Shown one piece after another: positions 22,877-35,548 of a stretch of DNA of 64,000 nucleotides. The stretch spans positions 181,853,654-181,917,653 of the forward strand of contig JARDYH010000001.1 of the NCBI GenBank assembly GCA_029215795.1. The letters run 5' to 3'. Every line of letters begins with the position of its first letter. Within the stretch, counting starts at the first letter, position 1. The position numbers and the translations under genes were made by a program. This DNA comes from Anniella stebbinsi (Eukaryota; Chordata; Lepidosauria; Squamata; Anniellidae). The notes under the pieces were generated by a model. The model did no database searches, was not told the origin of the DNA, and was given only the letters and a program-made list of their open reading frames with translations.

Positions 22877-22958
22877 AGGGAGACAAGCAATGACAAAACA
22901 GCAAAAACAAACTCTTCTAAAGTCACAGAAACCTCTTCTTCACAAAAGAACCAGTCAG
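22877..22958 (+). CDS. NSD2: NSD2 exon: short Ser/Thr/Lys linker
   Basis: The exon is 82 bases with acceptor tttttgtaacag, after a very T-rich tract, and donor TCAG|gtaatg; phase 0 in, phase 1 out. It encodes RETSNDKTAKTNSSKVTETS followed by a few more Ser/Gln residues. The pattern (D-K-T-A-K/R) aligns with the mammalian exon that follows the basic linker. It is disordered, with no catalytic residue. Confidence rests on phase, splice sites and position between two well conserved exons. Confidence 0.88.
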
Positions 22959-23209
22959 GTAATGTGGTTAGAATAAGTTTTGATGTATCATTTTAAATTA
23001 AACCATGATAAATTCCAGTTATCGAAGATGGCCAACTAAATTTTTAATGAAAAGCTGTGGCAGTGTCTGAATGCCAGTGTGAGTTGCATTTTTCCTGTAT
23101 TGGCGTTATTGGTCACTATCGCCTTCTAATATTGCTGATTTGGAAACAGCAGTTGCTGAACTTATTCACCATTTGATACTACAATATGAACACAAGTTTA
23201 GACACAAGC

Positions 23210-23300
23210 TGTCTGGCCATTGTGTGCACAGAATGCTGCACAAGATGAACCCTTGGTTCTGATTCAGCATCAGGGCTCTTCTTATGTCCTTATGTTAAAG
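23210..23300 (+). mobile_element. CR1/L3 3' UTR scrap
   Basis: Carries tctggccattgtgtgcacag, then gaatgctg...agatgaacccttggt and tgattcagcatcagggctct, the usual end of the squamate CR1/L3 3' UTR. Confidence 0.65.
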
Positions 23301-23984
23301 GTAGCAGAATATAGTAGTAAAAATTAGTAAGCATATTAGTATCCATTGGTGTATTGTAAACATCCATCAATTTATAGACAAATTTCAGAAAAGTAGGATT
23401 AGTCAATAAAAACAAAGTTTCATTTATGTGGTGTTCATTAGTAACAAATATATAGTCTGATCCTATGCTCTTTTAGTTGGAAGCAAGTCCCACTGAATTT
23501 GCAGCCCTTCTATAGCATCAGGATCCATAGGCTAAAATCAACTTCATGTGTGTCTGGTGATGTAGACTCTAGTCTAGGAAAACTCATTCTACAATAAATG
23601 TGCTTGTCATTAAAATGTCACAGGGCTTTTTTATTATTGAATCCAATGCAGTGCTGCACAAACAGAAACACTTCTACTTGTGCATCATGGGTCTCAGATT
23701 ACCACCCATTTCCCCCCTGCATTTGGACTCTCCCACTCAATATCAAACATTGTGTTGGGGGGGGGGGGCTGATTCAAGAACAGTTTCTAAGAGAGTGCAG
23801 ACCAAAGGAGCAGACAGGAAATCTCTGTACTGCTTTCGGTTATTAGAATCCAAGGTGCTATTATTTAGTCAGTATTTTCTATTTTTATGCACTTAGTAAG
23901 ATTAAATTCAACAGAGAAATGAGGGTGAGTAGAAAGTAGGGAATAAGCCTGTGAAATTATTGTCCATAATACACATCTGTAACA

Positions 23985-24070
23985 GCACAATCCTATAAAT
24001 GACTACTCAAAAGTAAGCCCCATAGAGTTCAATGGAATGTACTCTGAGGTAAGTGTGTGCTGGATTGCAA
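23985..24070. repeat. Short palindromic repeat
   Basis: Runs caatcctataaatgactact...agtaagccccatagagttc...aatggaatgtactctgaggtaagtg...; left and right halves are complementary and the family matches 680-765. Confidence 0.55.
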
Positions 24071-24470
24071 CAAAGAGGAGGATAGGGGTTCTAGTGTTGT
24101 ATGTGGTACCCTAAAAATTACTTGCCCCAGTCAGTTTTTTATATAAGTTTTTCAAAACATCGGTTTCAACTTACTGGCAAAATGAAGAAAATCTTATATA
24201 TGCCACCACATGCTCCATAGAGAAAGAGTTAGATACAAATGTAATAAATCAGTACATGCTCAATTGCAAACATGTTTACCTGAAATATTTCTTAATTATT
24301 AAAAACACAGTGTTCTAATACTTGTTTTGCAATTCAGTGCTGTGGGAGTCTAAAAGGCCAATGTAAATGATCCCTACACATGTGAGGGAATGTTTTCTGC
24401 TGACTTCAAGGAAATACATTAGAATTCCAAGTTCACTTTGTAAACAGAAATTATTTTACCACAACGACAG

Positions 24471-24586
24471 GTCTGTCAGATGCATGTAAACCACTGAAGA
24501 AGCGAAATCGGGCTTCAGCAGCAGAATCTTCACATCTTGCTTATAGCAAAAGTTCATCTCCTTCAGCTTCCTTTACTGAGAATGAG
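24471..24586 (+). CDS. NSD2: NSD2 exon: linker with [13 protein letters not shown] motif
   Basis: The acceptor is caacgacag before 24,471 and the donor is GAG|gtaaaa at 24,587; phase 1 in, phase 0 out. It encodes [15 protein letters not shown], which is strikingly conserved in NSD2, and then [12 protein letters not shown]. Reading through the donor gives about 22 further codons before a TGA. Short NSD2 products ending by read-through near this point are plausible from what is known of MMSET short isoforms, but that is inference. The intron that follows is the 27-kb repeat-rich one. Confidence 0.93.
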
Positions 24587-24974
24587 GTAAAAATACGAAT
24601 GAATAGCAGCATTCAGATAAACCACCATAAAAAAAACTTTAGGTGTGACTTTTGAAAAGGAACATATTCTAAAAAATAGAACAAGGCTTAAAAATTGGGT
24701 ATATGTCCTCTGTAAGCACTTTTCCGCTTCTACTCATGGCACACTATGGGAGGCCAGTCTGGGCAAGGGAGGGGGAAGAGGAAAGTCTGGTGAATATATG
24801 TCCCTGCCTTGCAGTGGGGGGGGGGGGAGAGAGGTTGGACAAAATATTCTTTAGTCCCCTTCAGCTCTCTGAACCTTTGAATGTTGGTTTCCACATACAT
24901 CTTGTGAAATTGAAAAAAAAATGTATTACAGTAGAAGCATCCAGTTTAGGTATTTCAAATATAGACCAGACTCT

Positions 24975-25188
24975 GGCTCAATTCGGACGACACGATAGTC
25001 AATGGTGGGTTGACTAACTAACCCTAGGGGGCACTCCCCACATAACATGGTAATAAATAATCAACTGTGGTGTGGATGAGGATCAGCGCTGAGTTGACTA
25101 TGGCAGCATTTGGATGACACAATAGTCAAAACAACTGACGATTGTTTCCCCCACACCAGTTGTTTATTGTGTCGTCCAAATTGAGCCA
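24975..25188. mobile_element. TIR transposon, ggctSaattcggac family (copy 2)
   Basis: Ends ggctcaattcggacgacac and gtgtcgtccaaattgagcc are near-perfect inverted repeats over about 19 bases. The flanking triplets (tct / aat) do not match. The interior is short and contains a second, inverted partial end near 25,095 (gcatttggatgacacaatag), suggesting a nested or rearranged copy. Confidence 0.7.
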
Positions 25189-26029
25189 ATGTGGCTTAGA
25201 AAGCAACTTAACCCAAAACCGTTGCAACCAAAGCGTTCCTTGCACCAAAACAGGAGGAGGTGCTTCTCTCCCTTATGCGAAATAGCATTGGGAAACTGCA
25301 CCACCTATGTTTTTGGCACCTTCCTTGTTTCAGTCTCTTCTATATAGAGCTCCCTATCTTTTAAAATGATTACGGTGAAAGAATGAAACAAAGCATTTGA
25401 GAAAGTTGAACGTGCATACAATTCCAGCTGTACCGTGCCCCAAAAAAGTTAATGTTATGTTTAGAAATCACAAAATTAAGGTTTGACACTAATATCATTC
25501 CATGAAATGGCTTTAGATAAAGAGAAAATCCAAGCTACTACTTTTCCAAAGAGGAAAAAATCAGGGATATATGCCTTACATCCAAACACAGTTTGTTCTG
25601 ATAGATTATTTTATAATTTCACATTAAATAGTATCACATATAAATACTGATGCCCCTTTGCATTTAGATCAGTATTCTATGGAACTAATTGGAACAACTA
25701 AGTTCTTCTTCATGGTCTTAGTATATCACACATAAGGGCTCTGAGCCTGCGCTGAGCCTAACCTCGGGAAACTCATAGCTGAAATAGTTTTGGCGGGAAC
25801 CCTCCCCCACCATCCTACTGCGCATGCTCCAGCAGGTTCCCACTTTCCCCTCAGTTCCTTCGTAGGGAACTTCATACATTTAGAACTGTTTTTTTCGTGT
25901 ATTTGGCTGAGATTTCGTTTATTTTTTTTTCACCCCTTTATTTTATCCTTGTTTGTTTGTTCTTTTTAAAAAAATGTTTTAATAATTTTTTATCGCTAGG
26001 TCCTTGCGATCTTTGACCGTGAGGCCCTC

Positions 26030-27413
26030 TCCTTTTTCTCCACTTATTGCACGAGAGCTTTGTTTAAAAAGTGCTCTCGTTGCGAGAGCAAAGTCCTGTT
26101 AAGGATGGACATTCCCTGTGTCTCATTTGTTTGGAATAATCTCTGGTAGTAGAGACTTGTGCTCACTGCATGAGCTTGTCTAAGCAAGCTCATCGCAACT
26201 GGTCTGACAGATTAAGGGTGATACTTTGGAGAAGAGCCTTGGAGGCCGTCAATATACCCAGAGCTCCTTCAACTCCTATGCATTGACCATGCCTCCACCT
26301 GCAGCCTCCTCTCTGAATCATCAGGCGCTAACCACAGGCAGATCAGATCCTCTGACAACAGGATGTTCCTTGGCCAGCACTACGGCTAAGAAATTGTCCA
26401 AAAAAGCTAGAGAGGACAAATCTTCAGATGCTCATAAAAAGAAGAAATCCAAGGATCCGGCTAAACAGACTAAGGATCCTAAGTTGGCTGCCCCTTTGGT
26501 TACGGTATCGACAGTATCAACACATTTGGTTAGCCCTTACAGACTGGCTCAGCAACGCAATCTGTGGTTGCTTCTCCAACTCCTATCCTTTTGGTTCCGC
26601 GGACCACTTCAGTATCAGAGGGTGAGATTAGAGATTCGTCGCCGCTGAGGGAAAAGTTGCCGCTAACTCACACAATTTGCTCAGTCACTCAGACATGCAT
26701 AAGCAGAGGAGGAATGTGGTTCTAGATATTACAGGGATAGATCCAGACCTCCTCGCTATTCCACGTGGGCCAGACAAACCACCCTGCCAGACTGTGGAAC
26801 CCGTACCGGAACAGTCAGTGCCTCCAGCACCAGTGAATACTAGGAGAGATACTTCTCCCCAGTCAGTTGAAGATTACATATCCGATTCTACATCTATTTC
26901 ATCTGTTCCATCCCATTGCCCAACATTATTGTGGGTACATCGGAGCTAGCATCTCCATCTGAGGACATGAGGCGTTTTGCAGAGCAAGTACTCCAGATGG
27001 CCCAGTCTTTGGGCATAGACAGGCAGCAGCCCATAGAGAAATTGGATGATCCTGTCTTCGACTCCGCGTAGTGAGTCAACTACAGCAGCAGCTATACTGT
27101 TTGTGCTGACCTTGTTACAGATAGCCTGGCAATCGTGGAAGGCCCAACTTCTAAGATGCCCATTTCAAAGTGCTTAGAGTGTCTCAATAAGGTTCAAGAA
27201 AAAGATGCAATTTTTTATTGTACATCCCAAGCCTAATTCAATCATTGTAGAGTTGGCACAGGACAAATCAAATAGATCCCATAGTGCTCCAGTGGATAAA
27301 GAGGACAGAAGGTTAGATATGATGGGCCAAAGAATCTACTCTTCAGTGGTCTGCAGATCACGAATTACCAGGTTATGATGGCCTAGTATTAGTTATTCCT
27401 GTGGGATAAAATG
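26030..27413 (+). pseudogene. DIRS B gag, N-terminal and middle part
   Basis: Remnants of the Cys-pair region (KCSRCESK; CAHCMSLSKQAHRNW), then RVILWRRALEAVNIP, a Lys-rich stretch with AREDKSSDAHKKKKS, PQSVEDYISDSTS and QMAQSLGIDRQQP. All align in order with D gag but across several frames. Gag of DIRS elements is thought to form the RNA-binding particle. Confidence 0.7.
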
Positions 27414-27505
27414 TCGTCAATAATAATAATAATAATTTATTTATTACCCGCCTCTCCCAATGGATTGAGGCAGGGAACAGCATCAAACATAAAATACATA
27501 GGATA
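27414..27505 (-). mobile_element. L2 3' tail inserted in DIRS B gag
   Basis: Starts with (AAT)n then tttatttattacccgcctct, the reverse of the L2 3' end with (ATT)n seen at 35,470-35,548. Only about 90 bases long, a strongly 5'-truncated insertion that splits the gag frame between NVV and GYLPAEQRDLAHIF. Confidence 0.8.
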
Positions 27506-27830
27506 CTTACCTGCTGAACAAAGAGATCTCGCACACATCTTTCACTTCAAGGCTCTGAAATTGTCAAGGCAGCAAGTCAATACCTCTCGACACCAGACTA
27601 ATTGTGTGTCGAAGGCAATGGTTGGAGCCGTAGGTCTTTGTCGCCACGCTCGGCTGCAGTTGACGGGACTCTTGCCAGAAAAACTTTTGCATGTAGAAGA
27701 CCTACCTTTTGATGACGAGGGACTTTTCAATGTGTCTACAGACGGCACGATGGACACTATTCAGAAAGCTAGGGCTACTGCCAGGAAAATGGGTTTTGGC
27801 TCAACACCACAGCCTTCATTTCACTCTTGA
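27505..27830 (+). pseudogene. DIRS B gag C-terminal part
   Basis: Encodes GYLPAEQRDLAHIFHFKALK, LSRQQVNTSRHQTN and FDDEGLFNVSTDGTMDTI, aligned with the same region of D (59,740-60,040). An uninterrupted frame over about 100 codons, ending before the Gln-rich tail. Confidence 0.75.
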
Positions 27831-27989
27831 CATTGATATCAGCCACAACCCCCATACCAGCATCAACTACAACAAAACAGGGTTTCCCATTTTCAGTCTC
27901 CTGTACAAGAACAACAGCATCAACAGAGGAGGCAATTTCCATCATGTAGATACCAACAGGGTCGTAACAAGCCTGCAGGCGGCCAGAAA

Positions 27990-28910
27990 CGTTGCCTCTG
28001 ACTTCCATATAACTTATCTTCTTCCTCAGATGTTTGAGAATATTCTGGTAGGATTCCATGCTTCATGGGCCACTGTAACTTCGGACAAATGGGCCTTAAC
28101 GATTGTCAAGACTGGGTACAAGGTAGAGTTCGGAGTCCTTCCTCCCACCAGCGCCATAAGAGTAACCCCTCCATGGACTATTCTCAAGGAGGAAGCCTCT
28201 GCACTTTTACAGAAGGGAAGTATTCAGAGGTCCTGCCCTTCAGTACAGAGGAAGGGTTCTTTTCCTGTTACTTTATGTTGCTGAAGCAGGATGGTGGACT
28301 CCAACCAATCTTAGATTTGAGAGGCATCAACGATTTCACCCTGACCATAATGTTCTGTATGGTCACATTGGCCATGATCCTGCCACAGTTGAAAAAGAAT
28401 CAATGGTTCACATCCATTGATCTCAAGGATGCATACTTCCACATAGGCATCCATGTGGATTACTAGAGATACCTTTGCTTCATTATAGGCACAGAGATGT
28501 TTCAGTTTCATGTCCTTCTGTTCGGCCTCACTACCGTTCCGAGGTTATTCACAAAGTGTATGGTAGCCATCTGCACACACCTTCGAATGCCAGGAATAGA
28601 ACTGTATCCTTACCTGGACAATTGGCTGATAGTCTCACCTTCAAGACAGCAGGCAGCACAGGAACCTTCTGGCCACATTAGGTCTTCAAGTCAACATGGA
28701 AAATTCCTCCTTTGTACCAGCACATCGAATTCATTTCATATGGGTGATTCTGGATTTGATGACGGTCTGAGCTTACTTGCCACAATCCAGAACTGTGGCT
28801 ATCACGAACCTTGTGTCCCAATTGTTTCAAGATGGGATAGCGACTGCCTTCACAATACAGAGATTTCTTAGACTCATGGCAGCTATGGTCTACGTAGTCC
28901 AATGGGCTCA
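27990..28910 (+). pseudogene. DIRS B reverse transcriptase remnant
   Basis: Fragments in several frames match D: ...WATVTSDKWAL, LKQDGGLQPILDLRGIND, then SIDLKDAYFHIGIH (RT motif A) with an immediate TAG. The YxDD box reads YLDNWLIVSPS, so the second catalytic Asp is Asn (28,613-28,625 region). With stops and this change the enzyme is dead. Confidence 0.8.
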
Positions 28911-28984
28911 ACTACGTATGCGGCCTCTGCAGCAGTTCCTTCTATGCTCCTATGACAACACAATGGACGCCCATCAGGTGCAAC

Positions 28985-29165
28985 TGTCTATATCGAAGGA
29001 AATGCCGACCTCTGTGCGATGGTGGATGAGTTCAGACAATCTCTTACAAGGGATGCCATTTGTACAGCTTGAATGGACTCGGATTCTTACAACCGATGCT
29101 TCAACAGTGGGCTGGGGAGCCCACAGGGATTATGGTTGCTGACAGAAGGCGCTCTTCACATCAGT
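28985..29165 (+). pseudogene. DIRS B RNase H N-terminal remnant
   Basis: Encodes RWWMSSDNLLQGMPFVQLEW and then TTDASTVGWGAH, the first RNase H catalytic motif with its Asp (29,095-29,097) intact. The rest of the domain is missing and the sequence jumps to the recombinase at about 29,200. Confidence 0.75.
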
Positions 29166-29199
29166 GTTTTAGAACTTTGTTCAGGGTTTTTCTGTGTTT

Positions 29200-29890
29200 A
29201 CTCACCCTCTGACTAAGAAATTTTTGAGACACTTGTGTAATTTAGCTTCTTCGGTACATCCTTTGATACAGCAATGGGATATCAGTGGTACTGACAGCTC
29301 TTAAGTCTAAACCATTTGAACCATTGGCAACTATTGATTTGAGACTGTTAATCTTCAGAGTTGTTTTTCCTGTCACAATAACTTCAGCTAGAAGAGCATC
29401 AAAACTTTGTGCCTTTCGAGTTGATCCCCCAAATCTCATTTTCCATATAGACAAGGTGGTTTTAAGGCTGGATATGTTGTTTTTCCCTAAGGTGGTTTCT
29501 GATTTTCACTTTAACAAAGACATTGTATTGCCAACCTTTTTTCAGTCTCCCTCTAATCCGCTAGAATCCACATTACATTCATTGGATATCAGGAGGGTTT
29601 TTGGCTTTCTACAAGTCCAGGATGGAGCCCTTCCGAAAGTCTCCTAAGCTTTTTGTATGCTACGGGGGCCAAAATAAAAGCTCTCCGGCATCACCGCCAT
29701 GACTTGCACCTTGAATTGTACAGACTATAACATTAGCATACAAATTGGCACGAGCACATTCTACTCGAGGACTGTCCACATCGACTGCTGCTACCTGGTC
29801 AAAGCCCTCTGCATTCATCACCCACTGCTTGCTGGACGTTAAGGGCCAGGAGAGATTGCAATTTTGGTCGGGCGGTGTTGTCATCCATTT
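29200..29890 (+). pseudogene. DIRS B tyrosine recombinase remnant (Tyr to Cys)
   Basis: Contains EPLATIDLRLLIFRVVFPV, TITSARRASKL (arginine motif), LHSLDIRRVFGFLQ and, after a shift, AHSTRGLSTS (HxxR) and ATWSKPSAFITHCLLDV. The position of the catalytic Tyr in copy D (KHYRLDV) is Cys here (THCLLDV). Frame shifts and stops separate the parts, so it is a pseudogene even apart from the lost nucleophile. Confidence 0.8.
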
Positions 29891-29891
29891 T

Positions 29892-30495
29892 AGAATCATA
29901 GAATAGTAGAGTTGGAAGAGGCCTATAAGGCCATCAAGTCCACCCTCCTGCTCAATGCAGGAATCAACCTTAAAGCATCCCTGACAGATGGTTGTCCAGC
30001 TGCCTCTTGCAGGCCTCTAATGTGGGAGAGCCCACCACCTCCCTAGGCAATTGGTTCCATTGTCGTACTGCTCTAACAGTCAGGAAGTTTTTCCTGATGT
30101 CCAGCTGGAATCTGGCTTCCTGTAACTTGAACCCATTATTCTGTGTCCTGAACTCTGGGATGATCGAGAAGAGATCCTGACTCTCTTCTGTGTGACAACC
30201 TTTCAAGTATTTGAAGAGTGCTATCATGTCTCCCCTCAATCTAAACATGCCCAGTTCTTTCAGTCTCTCCTCATAGGGTTTGTTTCCAGACCCCTAATCA
30301 TCCTTGTTGCCCTCCTCTGAACATGCTCCAGCTTGTCTGCATCCTTCTTGAAGTGTGGTGTCCAGAACTGGACGCAATATTCAAGATGGGGCCTAACCAG
30401 TGCCGAATAGAGGGGAACCGGTACCTCGTGTGATTTGGAAGCTATACTTCTATTCATGCAGCCCAAAATTGCATTTGCTTTTTTTGCAGCCACAC
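29892..30495 (-). mobile_element. CR1 LINE 3' end inserted in DIRS B
   Basis: Starts with ttagaatcatagaat, the reverse of the CR1 terminal octamer repeats. The minus strand encodes the ORF2 tail FKLQEARFQLDIRKNFLTVR and WNQLPREVVGSPTLEA, preceded by SALVRPHLEYCVQFWTPHFK and HVQRRATRMIRGLE. The reading frames are fairly clean, so this insertion is younger than its DIRS B host. Confidence 0.9.
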
Positions 30496-30559
30496 CACAA
30501 TGTGACTTTACAGTGACTTGCTCTGTGATCCTACCCTCCTCTAGTAAGTCAGTTTGTTA

Positions 30560-30625
30560 ATTGCCGAGATGTGTTATGCACAGAGACCACAAAGAAGAAA
30601 TGCAGGTTGCTTGATCATCTGTGCA
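30560..30625 (+). repeat. DIRS B internal complementary region
   Basis: gtgttatgcacagagaccac followed by aaagaagaaatgcaggttgc, complementary to the left end of the element up to the join and then to its right end. The second half has lost about 20 bases compared with D. This joined-ends block is the hallmark of DIRS1-type retrotransposons. Confidence 0.8.
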
Positions 30626-30742
30626 TTCAAACAACCCACCTGCCATCCCCTTTTCGTTATCGCCACAAGTCACTGTGGTACTGAGGGAAGGTTATCTGCG
30701 TGCATGCACAACTTACATTGTATAGGGATGATTCTTTTTTCC

Positions 30743-30744
<2 letters not shown>

Positions 30745-30775
<31 letters not shown>

Positions 30776-30830
30776 TGCTTATACTTTATATATGCATATA
30801 TATGTGTGTGTGTGTGCACGTGTGCATATA
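30745..30830. repeat. (TA)n/(TG)n compound microsatellite
   Basis: Runs of TA, then tatgcatatatatg and (TG)n, inside the DIRS B 3' region. Confidence 0.9.
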
Positions 30831-31064
30831 TGTGTACTCTTTATCCTGCGGTATCGAGGCCATTCACGGTCTCAAGGAACTGAGGGGAAAGCGGGAACCC
30901 TGTGGAGCATGTGCAGTAGGACAGTGGGGTGGTGGTGATTTCCCGCCAAAACGCTCTCAGCTATGGAAGTTTCCCGAAGCAGGGCTCCGTGCAGGTGCAG
31001 AACCCACATGCACAGATGACCACTCGAAGAACCACAGTTACAGGTAAGCAGCCTGCATGCATTT

Positions 31065-34000
31065 AACACAATGTGCATCCTTAAAAGTAGATGCATGAAA
31101 TAATTCCTATAAAAAGTCAAATATGGACTATTGTAAGTTCACAATTTATTTCAGCCATACAGAAAAGTTTTTTTAAAAAAATCCTGCAATAATGTAAAGC
31201 CTAGATACAGGGGGGCTGATGACTGAAGGAGAGGAAATGTTGCTTCCATGAATATATTTAAGGTGATTTGGGATCCAAGCTATTAGTTTTAGGCGATACT
31301 TTTAATATGCTGAATTGAATATTCCGCATGGTGGAAAGTAGCTTTGGCAATGCGACTTTTAGTCTTTTTCTCCAGCTAGGCTCTAGAATGACTGCGGCTG
31401 CTCCCCCACCACAGAGTGTCCAGGCTCTCCTTTTGGGTGAGGAAACTAAGAGGCAATTGTTCCAGCCAGCATTTCCATGGCAACCAGTCTGAGCCTGCAT
31501 TCCCAATTGTGGGGGGCTGCATGAGTCTAAAGGGGTAAAAAGTATTCATCCAGCCTTCCTTCCCCTGCCCCCGTACTGCACCTGGCCATGATTTCCTGGT
31601 ACATCCTCTTCGTCACCCAACTCCTTTTTCCACCTTGAAAGAACCTCACCTTAGGACATAAGAGCTTTTCAGGGGTTCAAGTTATTTTTGGAGACACAGC
31701 TTGTCTCATAGTGGCTCTAGGAGGAGAAGCTGCAGATGAAACTATAGGCACTACTTACAATCCCCTGTACACATAGTAGGGATTACTGTAAATCCTAGGT
31801 GGGGATAGTTGTTTTCACAACTATGACAGCTTTTGTTCTAGAAATTACTGATCTAGATTCAGCAGGAGACCATGGATCAGGATCCTAGCCATTGTCCTAG
31901 AAGGCATGGGAATCCAAGCTGTCACAGATAAAATATTTCTCAGATCAGGGGTGGCTGTGATGTCACACTGCAACCTCCCCTTTTCCACAAACAGAAGCAG
32001 GTTCTCCAAAAGCTTCAGGAATTCTCTGTCCACACATTTGGAACTTCTAGGATGTTGATTCCAAAGAGAATCTGGGTTAGAATCTGCATTTTTAGAACAC
32101 AGGGCACCCTTCCAATCCCCAGAGTATTCTAGGATCTCCTCTGGAACCTCTAAGTAATATGAAAGAGTGTTAGTGGAATGACAGGGCAAAAGAGAAACTT
32201 GACAAAGGTGGGTTTTCCCCTACGTAACTTTTCTTTATACCTCTGAACAAATCCATGGGGATCTTTGAGTTGGTGGATGAGCAATGAGCATTTATACCTG
32301 TCAACTAAGAACACACAGATTATTTATTATATTACTCCTTCCACATCTCTTCTTTTTCTCTTCCTTTGAACTTCTCTGTGAGGAATAGCAGTGACGGTCC
32401 AAATCCATGTACAGTTCTTGATGCACGGTGATATCTTTCTGGTGATATTATGCAGGGCCTCTGCGCATGTAAGGCACACCCATGCCCATGTTGCAGCCCT
32501 AACAATGTTGTTGTTGGGTTTTTTGGAATATGATGATTTGCCTATGTTGCAGATGACGTCAGGGCAGATGCTGTCTTACACAAAGGATCTGAGACCTTGG
32601 CTATGGCATTGAGAACTTCCTTTGTTTGTTTGGGCTGCCGTAATCTATATTAATGAGATTTTGAAAATAGCCTATTTAGGTAAAAAGGTGAATGACATTT
32701 TTAGAATGGTACATCTTCCTAGCTGATGCATGTTTAGACACTTTGGAACTGAAAGTCAGTTTCCTGGCATCCAACAGGGTTGCCAGCATCCAAACTAGGT
32801 GGATCCATACTGGTTGCTGGAGGATAGAAAATCAAGATTCCTGCAGACCCTTCTGTATGAGCTGTCAAATCTCTGACTACTGAACCCAGGTTTTTCAGTC
32901 CTACAGTCAGTTCAGGAATTCCTGCAGTGGTGGAGTTCTTATCTCCGTTTGAAATGCATCCATTACCATGGATTCCTAGCTCAGCAGCTGGGGAACTAAC
33001 TTTGAGAGGGGAACTGCTCATTCCCACAGAGGTCCCAAGAACAGCAGATTCCTAAAGCGGAGGGAGATTGTTGGCGCTTTTTGACTTCTTAAGGCAAGTG
33101 GAGGGACAATGTGTTGACAGCTGTGGATGTAGCCACAGTCTCCTCTAAATGAAGCATTTCTATTCTGGACTCAGGCACACATGACTTCTGAACACAAAAG
33201 CAGTTATCTGAGCCATTGGTCTCTAGATTCTACAAAGTGATCCTTTAAAACCTAGAGTAGGCATAAAGTTTGGAAAACTGGCAATAGACTGTTTGGCCTC
33301 TCCATTCAACAATTCACTGACTACGTTCAAGGCACATTTAAGTGTGGGAAGGAAAAGAGGTAATCAATCCACTAAGGGCAAATTGGCCACATGGTCTCAG
33401 TCTTCCTACTGTTCGTCATGTTCTCCTCTGGTATCTGAACGTAGTCCTGAAGGCCTTACCCAGTTCTCCTTTCAACCAGATGGTGTTGAAAGGAGAACTC
33501 TCCCTCAGCTAGAGAGTCTCTCTATTATTTCTGGTCAATATATTCCCTTGGCTACTTATCCAGTAATCTGTACATTATGACTTGGCAAATGAAAATACAT
33601 CAGTCCATTTCCTTATGTGTAAAGGTGTGCACAAAGGCTCAAGCCTTGCGTATCTACTACAGGGGAGTTATTTCTCAGAAAGCCACTGAGGTGGCAGCGT
33701 CACTCAGTGCCTTCTGAGACATGGCATTTACTGAATTAACAGGGTCATAATAATAAAGAGACAGAGGTATCTATGTTGTCTGCCATCCTTGATTCTGCCA
33801 ACTTTGAATTTGTAGCTGCTTCTGTTTCCTCCCTCTGGCAAGAATAGTCTAGAACCAGGACAGTGATCAATTGGTGCCCATTTGGGAGATGTTGCTATTA
33901 AATGTTCATGTGCTGGATTCCCTCTTGCTCTCAAGTGGGAAATGGAAATTCTATTCTTTATTGTAAATTTCTATACTTCTTGAGGGAAATAGGGCCTTCC

Positions 34001-34765
34001 TTGTCTGGTCATGATCCATTGCATGGTCTATTCTCTCAGGAGAGTGTTCATTGTTGCCCCTCTTTTTCCTCTGAGCATTTTTGTGTTGGTTTCTGGGAGC
34101 ACTTGTCACAGTTGGCTAATCTTCAGTCTAACCATTTGGTCTGCTCCTTGCGGTGCAACAGTTTTTGTGGGGAGGGGTTATCCTATACGTGGAAGGGCTT
34201 CTTCAGCTTTTCTGTGTTTGGAGCTCAAGTGGGATCTATGCCTACTCTCCTTTTTAAAGACTACAGTCTTCCTGTGCATCCTGGAGGAGAGGCCCTTTCC
34301 CCGTACTAGATCTCTTCCTTCCATGGAGAAGAGCAGAAATTCATTGGTTAGAGCAGAATTTCTATATCCCTTATGAAGTATACCTACTGTAAGTATATCT
34401 GCATCTTTTTGTTTCATAGCTGCTGGTTATTGCCTCGCATATTTGGGGCTGTAATTTTCCCCGTGGTCTGAAATACAGCATATCTATGCACCAATGTGTG
34501 GTCTTGTTCTACACAGAGTTCTTGCATGAATAGCAGCAGGGCATGAAAGACGCATATTAGTCAAAGCAGTAATTACATTTTTAATACTGAAAAGGCTAGG
34601 ATATAATCCTTTCAATGTAGATCATTCCCCAAAGCTGAAAACGAGAGTCAGGTCGGAGTCAGACAAGTGTAATACGATAGCTGTTCAAGGTTTGCACATT
34701 GTCTGCACTGTACATACAGGAGATCTGCCACTACTATTAGCCTAAATGACTATCATGTTTGATGG
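31065..34765. other. Intron sequence, nothing recognised
   Basis: About 3.7 kb with mid-range base composition and several 60-135 codon open frames without family motifs. No ITR, tail or RT motif seen. It could contain an old unrecognisable repeat. Confidence 0.4.
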
Positions 34766-34769
34766 GAAG

Positions 34770-35510
34770 GGGAGGGCTGGAGACATCCAGTCCTTTCTCG
34801 AATCATGCTAGATGCGACGGCCAGGAGTGCCTACTATCAACTTCGGCTGATACGACAGCTGTGCCCCTTCCTAGAGTTGGAAGACCTAAAAACAGTAGTG
34901 CACGTGCTGGTAATTTCGAGGCTCAACTTCTGCAATGTGCTGTACATAGGGCTACCTCTGTGCCTAGTCCGGAAACTTTAACTAGTTCAAAATATGGCAG
35001 CCAGGTTGGTCACCAATACACCTAGGGGTGACCATATTACACCAGCTTTAAAATCACTCCACTGGCTGCTGATTAGTTTCCGGGTGAAGTTCAAAGTGTT
35101 GGTCATTACCTTTAAAGCCCTACATGGTTTGGGTCCAGGTTACCTGTGGGATTGCCTTCTCCCATACAATCTGCCCCACATGCTCAGGTCCTCTGGGAAG
35201 AATTTACTAGAATCAGTCAAAACTAGACTGACAGCCATTACCCAGAGGACCTTCTCTTCTGCTGCTCCCAAACTGTGGAATGGCCTCCTGGGAGAGATCC
35301 TCCAACTTCACAGTCTTCCAGAATTTAAGAAAGCTATAAAGAGTGATCTCTTCTGGCAGGCCAACCCAGTCGAATTTTAAGAGTTTTATTGGTATTTTAA
35401 TAGTGTATTAATTTTATATGCTTTTAATCAGTTTTATGTATTTTATATAATTCGTGTTTGATGTTATTCCCTGCCTCGATCTGGAGGGAGAGGCGGGTAA
35501 TAAATAAATA

Positions 35511-35548
<38 letters not shown>

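Larger units (their letters stand above)
25703..31064 (+). mobile_element. DIRS retrotransposon copy B (complete outline, degraded)
   Basis: Left ITR 25,703 to about 25,870, gag, RT, RNase H and recombinase remnants, an internal complementary region around 30,560-30,620 (join aagaagaaatgcagg retained), and right ITR about 30,860-31,058. Two LINE fragments interrupt it (27,414-27,505 and 29,892-30,495), and a (TA)n(TG)n run has grown between the internal region and the right ITR. The methyltransferase-like block between RNase H and recombinase is deleted near 29,165-29,200. Many stops. It is older than D and belongs to a related subfamily. Confidence 0.88.
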
